DNA of 64,000 nt from Streptomyces venezuelae (GTDB taxonomy: Bacteria > Actinomycetota > Actinomycetes > Streptomycetales > Streptomycetaceae), in contig NZ_CP029193.1 of assembly GCF_008642355.1 (NCBI RefSeq), forward strand, positions 7,030,001 through 7,094,000. The letters run 5' to 3'. Positions within the stretch are counted from its first letter, which is position 1, and each line of letters begins with the position of its first letter. Below, in pieces: positions 59,217 through 64,000 of the stretch. The notes beneath the pieces were generated by a model, which saw only the letters and a program-made list of their open reading frames with translations, searched no databases and was not told where the DNA came from. The position numbers were made by a program, and so were the translations under genes.

Positions 59217-60732
59217 GACCCCCGCCCGCGAGCAGTTCCGCCGCCGCGATGCCCGACACACGGGTCGCGCCGTGGGTGATCAGGCGGGTGGCGCCGAGCG
59301 CGTCACCCCCCGGAACACCCATCTCCACGACCAGGGCGTCGGGGCGGCACCGCAGGATGCGGTTGAGGGTGTCGGTCATCCAGCGGTGCCGGGCCGCGTC
59401 ACGGACCACGACCACCAGGGCACGGCCCGTCGCCGGGGACAGCACCTCGCGGTCCAGGAGGTCGCCCGCGTGGGTGAGGTCGGGCTCCGTGAGGCGTACG
59501 GACGTCGTGCCGGGGCGAAGGTCCCGCAGCGGTTCGGCGACGCCCCACGGAGTGTGGCCGTCGATGGCCAGGTTCATCGTGGGGGACAGCTCCACGACGT
59601 GCGGTACGCCGACGACGGGAAGCGACGCGTTCGCCGTGCCGGTGCGGTGGTGCACGCGCACGGCACGGCGGGCGGCGACCAGGCCGATGTCCGTGGGACC
59701 CGACGCACGGTCCACGGCACGGGACCGTGCGCCTGACCAGGCCGCGAACTCCCGTACGCGCGTGCTCGCTTCGACGAGGCGCGCCTCGGGCAGCGTGCCG
59801 TCGAGGACCGCCTTCACCAGCGCCGTCGACAGCAGGTCGAACGTGGCCTCGTCGGCACTCTCGCCGCCCACGCACACCGCGTCCACACCGCCCGCCACGG
59901 CCTTGACGGTCGCGCCGTCGATGCCGTACCGGTCGGTGACCGCACCCATCTCGATGCCGTCGGTGACCAGGAGGCCGTCGAAATGCAGCTCCCCGCGCAG
60001 CAGTTCCACCAGGATGCGGTGGCTGAGGGTCGCGGGCAGGTCCGGGTCGTAGGCGGGGGCCAGGAGGTGGGCGGTCATGACGGCGCGTACGCCCGCCTCC
60101 ATCGCCGCGATGAACGGCGGCAGCGCGGTCAGCGCGATCTCCTCGGCGGAGCCCTTCACCTGGGGGAGGCCGTAGTGCGAGTCGACGACCGTGTCGCCGT
60201 GGCCGGGAAAGTGCTTGGCGCAGGCGGCGACGCCCGCCTCCTGGAGGCCGCGGATCCAGGCGGCCGTGTGGCGGGAGACGACATCGGTGCGCGAGCCGAA
60301 GGAGCGTACGCCGATCACCGGGTTGAGCGGGTTGGAGTTCACGTCGGCGCTCGGCGCGAAGTTGAGCGTGACGCCGGCGGCGTGCAGATCGCGGCCGATG
60401 TCGTGCGCCACCCGCTCGGTCAGGTCGATGTCGTCGACGGCGCCGAGGGCGAGATTGCCGGGGCGGGACGAGCCGGTCCACGCCTCCAGGCGGGTCACGT
60501 CGCCCGCCTCCTCGTCGATGGCGACGATGAGGTCCGGGTTCTCCGCGCGCAGGTCCGCGGTGAGCCGGGCGACCTGCTCGGGCGTCTCGATGTTCCGCGC
60601 GAACAGGACGACGGAGCCCAGACCCTCGGCGATCCTGCGGCGCAGCCATGCGGGGGCCGTGGTGCCTTCGAAGCCGGGCTGCAGCACGGAGTGTGCGAGG
60701 TGCTCCAGAGTCGGGTCACTGCTCGGTGCCAT
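59188..60732 (-). CDS. GH3 beta-N-acetylhexosaminidase (NagZ-like)
   Basis: 514 residues. The GH3 NagZ signature KHFPGHGDT (173-181) with downstream DSHYGLP (His186, the acid/base of the NagZ branch) and nucleophile Asp258 in VTDGIEMGAV. It releases terminal N-acetylglucosamine from cell-wall muropeptides or chitooligosaccharides. No signal peptide, so cytoplasmic. ATG 60732 with GGAGG 8 bases upstream; the ORF extension is rejected. A DasR-like operator lies about 100 bp upstream. Confidence 0.93.
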   Translation of the reverse strand: MAPSSDPTLEHLAHSVLQPGFEGTTAPAWLRRRIAEGLGSVVLFARNIETPEQVARLTADLRAENPDLIVAIDEEAGDVTRLEAWTGSSRPGNLALGAVDDIDLTERVAHDIGRDLHAAGVTLNFAPSADVNSNPLNPVIGVRSFGSRTDVVSRHTAAWIRGLQEAGVAACAKHFPGHGDTVVDSHYGLPQVKGSAEEIALTALPPFIAAMEAGVRAVMTAHLLAPAYDPDLPATLSHRILVELLRGELHFDGLLVTDGIEMGAVTDRYGIDGATVKAVAGGVDAVCVGGESADEATFDLLSTALVKAVLDGTLPEARLVEASTRVREFAAWSGARSRAVDRASGPTDIGLVAARRAVRVHHRTGTANASLPVVGVPHVVELSPTMNLAIDGHTPWGVAEPLRDLRPGTTSVRLTEPDLTHAGDLLDREVLSPATGRALVVVVRDAARHRWMTDTLNRILRCRPDALVVEMGVPGGDALGATRLITHGATRVSGIAAAELLAGGGLTPSAAPRS

Positions 60733-60834
60733 GGCGCGACCTCCGAAGTTGCGGGTACATACGGTGGGTACATATGAGGGACGTGCGGTGCACGAGGTGC
60801 GCGTGTGCACAGGGTGTGCGGCGGGGCTCCTGCT

Positions 60835-60852
60835 GATTGGTCCAGGCCAATC
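60835..60852. promoter_or_regulatory. DasR-like operator (dre)
   Basis: GATTGGTCCAGGCCAATC: perfect 6-bp arms around TCCAGG. It matches the core TGGTC-N4-CCA layout of the known DasR consensus ACTGGTCTAGACCAGT at 12 of 16 positions. Between the GH3 hexosaminidase (minus) and the alcohol dehydrogenase (plus). Confidence 0.55.
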
Positions 60853-60992
60853 GGATAGTGGATATTGGCTCGTACCAAACCGGGCTGTCAAGGAGGCGGA
60901 ACCGGTCGAGCCGGGCGAATCCACCATGAGGACGCGCGAGTTGGGGAATCCTTGGGACTTCCGCAGGTCGCATCCGCTGAGAGGAGCACGTC

Positions 60993-61994
60993 ATGCGCAG
61001 GTACGAACTCGTCGGCAGGCGCGACATCCGGCTGGTCACCGACGTGGCGGTGCCGGAACCCGGACCTTCGGAGGTCCTGGTCCGCGTGCGGGCCTGCACG
61101 GTCTGCAACCGCAGCGACCTCGCCTATTTCCACTACTACGGGCTGCGCGAGCACTGCTCCCAAAGCTGTTTCGGCCACGAGATCGCCGGGGTGGTCGAGG
61201 CGACAGGGGCAGGAGTGCAGCGTGTGGTGCCCGGACAGCGCGTGTTCGTGCGCACCCCGCTCACCACCGGATACGCCGAGTTCGCGCTGGCCCGCGAGAT
61301 CTCCGTGGGCGCCCTGCCCGACGCCGTGCCGTTCGAGCAGGGCGCGCTCCTGCAACTCCTTCCGCTCGCGGTCCACGCCACGCGCGGCGTGCGGCTCGGC
61401 GACCGCGTCGTGATCGTCGGACAGGGTCCCGTCGGGCAGATGGCGCTCCGGGTCGCGGTGGCGCGCGGCGCGGCCGAGGTCGTCGCCGTCGACCTCGACG
61501 ACTGGCGGCTCGAACGGTCCTCGGCGGCGGGCGCGGACGCGGTGCGACGCGTGGACGGCAGCGCCGGACAACTCGCCGCCGTCGGCGCCGACTTCGACGT
61601 CGCCGTCGACGCCGTCGGCACACCCACGACCCTCAACGCCTGCGTGGGACTCGTACGCCAGAACGGCCTCGTCGTCCTCCTCGGCACGCACCATGTCGAC
61701 ACGCACGTCACCGTCGACCTCGTCACCTGGGAACGCAAAGGTCTGCGGGTGCACAGCTCCGCGGAACCCCTCGACACGGCGCGCGCCGAAGCCCTCGCCG
61801 TCGCCGAACGCCTCGCCCACCGCCGCACCGACGCCCTGCGCCTGCCCGACCTCCACACGCACACGTACCCCCTCGACGAGCTGCCCAAGGCCATGGAGCA
61901 GCTCTCCGCCAGCCGCGCCCTCTACCCCGACGCCGAACAGGCCCCCTACGACGGCCCGCCGCCCGAGACCCTCAAGGTCGCGATCGTGCCCTGA
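60993..61994 (+). CDS. Zinc-type medium-chain alcohol dehydrogenase
   Basis: 333 residues. GroES-like N-terminus with VCNRSD (Cys) and FGHEIAGVVEATG (His-Glu), the zinc/catalytic positions of polyol dehydrogenases. Rossmann motif VVIVGQGPVGQMALRVA (about 138-154). It likely oxidises a sugar alcohol or similar. ATG 60993 with GAGAGGAG upstream. In operon order with the Gfo/Idh/MocA gene downstream, with mini-ORFs between them. Confidence 0.9.
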   Translation: MRRYELVGRRDIRLVTDVAVPEPGPSEVLVRVRACTVCNRSDLAYFHYYGLREHCSQSCFGHEIAGVVEATGAGVQRVVPGQRVFVRTPLTTGYAEFALAREISVGALPDAVPFEQGALLQLLPLAVHATRGVRLGDRVVIVGQGPVGQMALRVAVARGAAEVVAVDLDDWRLERSSAAGADAVRRVDGSAGQLAAVGADFDVAVDAVGTPTTLNACVGLVRQNGLVVLLGTHHVDTHVTVDLVTWERKGLRVHSSAEPLDTARAEALAVAERLAHRRTDALRLPDLHTHTYPLDELPKAMEQLSASRALYPDAEQAPYDGPPPETLKVAIVP

Positions 61995-62007
61995 GAGCGG
62001 GAGAGCC

Positions 62008-62054
62008 GTCGTGACGTGGGGGACACCGTCGTGAAGTGGGGACCACCATCGTGA
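62008..62054 (+). repeat. 20-bp tandem repeats forming two overlapping mini-ORFs before the 62051 start
   Basis: Units at 62008-62027 and 62028-62047, with a partial third from 62048, share RTCGTGAARTGGGG. Mini-ORF 1 (62011-62034, VTWGTPS) ends in TGA overlapping GTG 62031. Mini-ORF 2 (62031-62054, VKWGPPS) ends in TGA overlapping GTG 62051, the main start. Each junction is GTGA. Confidence 0.75.
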
Positions 62055-63001
62055 AATGGGGCATCGCCGGATACGGCGACATCGTGACCCGCCGCGTCCT
62101 GCCCGCCCTGCACGCCCTCGGCGAGCAACCCGCGGCCCTCTGGGGCCGCGACCCGCACCGCGCCGCACGCACCGCCGAGCGCCACGGCGTCGCCAGATCC
62201 GGCGCCGACGTCGACGTACTGCTGACCGGCGTCGACGCCGTCTACATCGCCACGCCCGTCGTACGCCATGTGCCGCTCGCCCGTGCCGTCCTGGACGCGG
62301 GCCTGCCCGTCCTGATCGAGAAGCCGCTCGCGGGCGGCCTCGACACCGGGGGCGCGCTCGACACGGCGGGGCGGTGCGCGGGAGTCGCCTACTACCGCAG
62401 GCTCGCGCCCGCCGTACGACGGCTGCGCGAGGAGCTCGACGGCTGGACGCCCGACCTGGTCGATGTGCACTTCCGGTGCGCCTTCGCGCCGGGCCCCGAC
62501 GACCCGATGCGCTGGCGCACCGACCCCGCCCTGTCCGGCGGCGGGGTCCTCGCGGACGCGGGAAGCCACCGGATCGACCTGCTGCTCCATCTGTTCGGGC
62601 GGCCGTACGAGCTGACGGCCCGGCTCGGCGACCGCTTTCCGCGCGGCGCGGAACGACGCGCCGAACTCACCTTGAATTGGCGCTCCGGACTGCGGGCGCA
62701 CTGCCTCGTGGAGTGGGGCAGCGGCCCACCCGTGGACCGCTTCCGGCTCACGGGCGGTGAACGGACCCTGACGTTGGCACCGCTCGACGCGGGCCGTATC
62801 GACGCACCCCCGCACCCTCCGCTCCTGCTGCCACCGCCCGCCAACCCTCACCAGCCCCTGCTCGCCGACTTCGCGGCCGCCGTGGCGGCGGGGCGGGAGC
62901 CGGTGTGCCCGGTGGCGGAGGGGCGCCTCGTCGACGACGTGATCGTGGCGGCGGAGCGGTCGGACGCGGCGGGCGGACGCCCGGTGCGGACAGGGGGGTG
63001 A
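62051..63001 (+). CDS. Gfo/Idh/MocA-family oxidoreductase
   Basis: 316 residues. Rossmann motif KWGIAGYGDIVTRRVLPAL, catalytic EKPLAGG (Lys near 93), and GVLADAGSHRIDLLLHLFG with the probable catalytic His. NAD(P)-dependent sugar or cyclitol dehydrogenase. GTG 62051 is chosen because it directly precedes the Rossmann strand; GTG 62036 is in frame and adds five residues. Its start overlaps the second mini-ORF. Likely co-transcribed with the alcohol dehydrogenase; the PhyH dioxygenase is convergent, 24 bp away. Confidence 0.9.
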   Translation: MKWGIAGYGDIVTRRVLPALHALGEQPAALWGRDPHRAARTAERHGVARSGADVDVLLTGVDAVYIATPVVRHVPLARAVLDAGLPVLIEKPLAGGLDTGGALDTAGRCAGVAYYRRLAPAVRRLREELDGWTPDLVDVHFRCAFAPGPDDPMRWRTDPALSGGGVLADAGSHRIDLLLHLFGRPYELTARLGDRFPRGAERRAELTLNWRSGLRAHCLVEWGSGPPVDRFRLTGGERTLTLAPLDAGRIDAPPHPPLLLPPPANPHQPLLADFAAAVAAGREPVCPVAEGRLVDDVIVAAERSDAAGGRPVRTGG

Positions 63002-63025
63002 GGAAAGCGTGCGGGGTGCGGCGGA

Positions 63026-63886
63026 TCACGCCCCGTCATCGGCCGACCAGGGGCGGAGCCAGCGCGGGTCCGGGCTGTCGTCGGAGCGCACGAAACGCGT
63101 GTCCACGGAGAGCCGCATCGTGTCCGTCGTCGTGTCCAGGGACGCGTGGATGATGCGCGGCAGGTGCACCATCACGTCGCCCGCCGCGAAGTCCGCGTAC
63201 AGCCAGCGGCGACCGAGCGTGCGGGCGGTCAGCTCCAGGTCGTGGCAGATCTGCCGCCGGTCGCCCGGCCGGTCGGTGATGTCGCGCAGCGGGGCGTACT
63301 CCGCGGACGGCAGCCGGTGGGAGCCCTCCAGATAGACCAGGGCGCCGGTGGGCGGAGGGCAGTCGCCGACCGGGATCCAGAAGGTGACGACGCGTGGCGA
63401 CCCCTCGTCCATGTAGTCGAGGTCGACGTGGGCGCGGGAGGCGCGGCGGGTGCCGCGGTGGAAGTGGCGCAGGATGCGACGCGGCAGCATCTCCGCCTTG
63501 GCGTCGAGGAGTTGACCGGCCAGCTCGGACAGGACCGGGTTCGCCACGAACTGGGCGAAGGGCTCCGAGCGGACGAACGCGTACGCCGGATGCCCCACCA
63601 CGCCGTACTCCGGCACGCCCTCGGGCACGCGGCCCGAGAACACGCCGTCCTCGGGCGGACTGCCCGGCGCCAGAAGGCCCGGCGGGAAGAGCGAGAAGTA
63701 CCGGCCGCGGAGCCGCAGCACCTCCGCGCGGTCGAGCAGCCCCGGCAGGTACAGGTAGCCGTCCGCGTGCAGCCGCTCCCGCAGCGCGCCGGCGTCCCTC
63801 GTCCCGAGCAGGTCCGCACTGCCGCGCAGCGGGCCGAAGAGCTCCGGCGTGAAAGGTATCGGTACGCCGTTCGACGACAGGTTCAC
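63026..63886 (-). CDS. Phytanoyl-CoA dioxygenase (PhyH)-family Fe(II)/2-oxoglutarate oxygenase
   Basis: 286 residues. Iron-binding HxD in SRAHVDLDYMDEG and the distal His in VMVHLPRIIHASLD; Arg in MRLSVDTRFVRS binds 2-oxoglutarate. It hydroxylates a small substrate; the exact one is unknown. Start GTG 63886 with GAGGGA upstream. 50 bp after the partial gene on the same strand, suggesting an operon. Confidence 0.88.
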   Translation of the reverse strand: MNLSSNGVPIPFTPELFGPLRGSADLLGTRDAGALRERLHADGYLYLPGLLDRAEVLRLRGRYFSLFPPGLLAPGSPPEDGVFSGRVPEGVPEYGVVGHPAYAFVRSEPFAQFVANPVLSELAGQLLDAKAEMLPRRILRHFHRGTRRASRAHVDLDYMDEGSPRVVTFWIPVGDCPPPTGALVYLEGSHRLPSAEYAPLRDITDRPGDRRQICHDLELTARTLGRRWLYADFAAGDVMVHLPRIIHASLDTTTDTMRLSVDTRFVRSDDSPDPRWLRPWSADDGA

Positions 63887-63935
63887 GATGCGTGTCCCTC
63901 GATCCTTCGGGTCGGTGGACCGGCCTGCGGCCCGG

Positions 63936-64000
63936 TCAGTAGACGCCTTCCACCGCCTCGTCGGCGGTCCCGGGCTCCACGAAGGGCCGCACGGCGGCCA
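63936..64000 (-). CDS. 3' end of a minus-strand gene, cut by window edge
   Basis: Only the last 20 residues (AVRPFVEPGTADEAVEGVY and neighbours) and TGA are present. Too short to identify. It lies upstream of the PhyH gene on the same strand and is probably co-transcribed with it. Confidence 0.5.
   Translation of the reverse strand, partial: AAVRPFVEPGTADEAVEGVY

Overview
This is a high-GC actinobacterial chromosome segment, most likely Streptomyces. Coding GC is very high, GTG and TTG starts are frequent, many genes overlap by ATGA or GTGA, and antisense open frames occur almost everywhere. The gene families are typical of that genus: MmyB-type XRE regulator, ROK regulator, EmrB/QacA-type MFS, FadD15-type ligase, Tat-exported and lipoprotein binding proteins, and a DasR-like operator. 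There is one tRNA and no rRNA, transposase, integrase or CRISPR array. No gene-free stretch exceeds 300 bases; the longest gaps (2826-3072, 14799-15080, 26210-26474, 60733-60992) hold inverted repeats or promoters described below.

Layout. 1-2825: 5' part of narG (respiratory nitrate reductase, minus). 3073-6989: small membrane protein, MmyB-type regulator, pterin-carbinolamine dehydratase, two methyltransferases and an orphan Trypco1-like protein. 7070-12861: aldo/keto reductase and a branched-chain-amino-acid-type ABC importer in which both permeases and LivF are one 911-residue protein. 12975-28176: acyl-CoA ligase, hydrolase, MFS with a two-module Lrp regulator, LysR with a bile-acid-symporter-like protein, sialidase plus membrane-anchored partner, MarR with quinone oxidoreductase, fdhD, a KAS III enzyme and a GNAT.

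28332-48444 is a sugar/cyclitol region. A ROK repressor, a complete sugar ABC importer, a Gfo/Idh/MocA dehydrogenase and a TIM-barrel isomerase are followed by a secreted sugar dehydrogenase (PKD/CBM) and a ThuA-KDGH lipoprotein. Next comes a seven-gene, end-overlapping ebo-type operon: myo-inositol-phosphate-synthase-like protein, UbiA prenyltransferase, TIM barrel, EboA, TatD/EboB, EboE, EboF. It is followed by a Tat-exported TIM-barrel protein. The families suggest uptake and conversion of oxidised (3-keto) sugars next to a pathway that makes or moves a cyclitol- or prenyl-linked metabolite.

48632-59216 holds tRNA-Leu(GAG) and then a hydroxyproline locus on the minus strand: FCD-type GntR regulator, 4-hydroxyproline epimerase, pyrroline-4-hydroxy-2-carboxylate deaminase and a three-subunit D-hydroxyproline dehydrogenase. 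An AraC/MFS pair separates it from a secreted M9 collagenase. Closely related operator-like sequences lie upstream of gntR and of the collagenase, with a more diverged one at the head of the dehydrogenase operon. I read this as a collagen-to-hydroxyproline catabolic regulon. The last enzyme, alpha-ketoglutarate semialdehyde dehydrogenase, is not in the window.

59188-64000: GH3 beta-N-acetylhexosaminidase behind a DasR-like operator, alcohol dehydrogenase, Gfo/Idh/MocA dehydrogenase preceded by two overlapping mini-ORFs, PhyH-type dioxygenase, and the 3' tip of one more gene.
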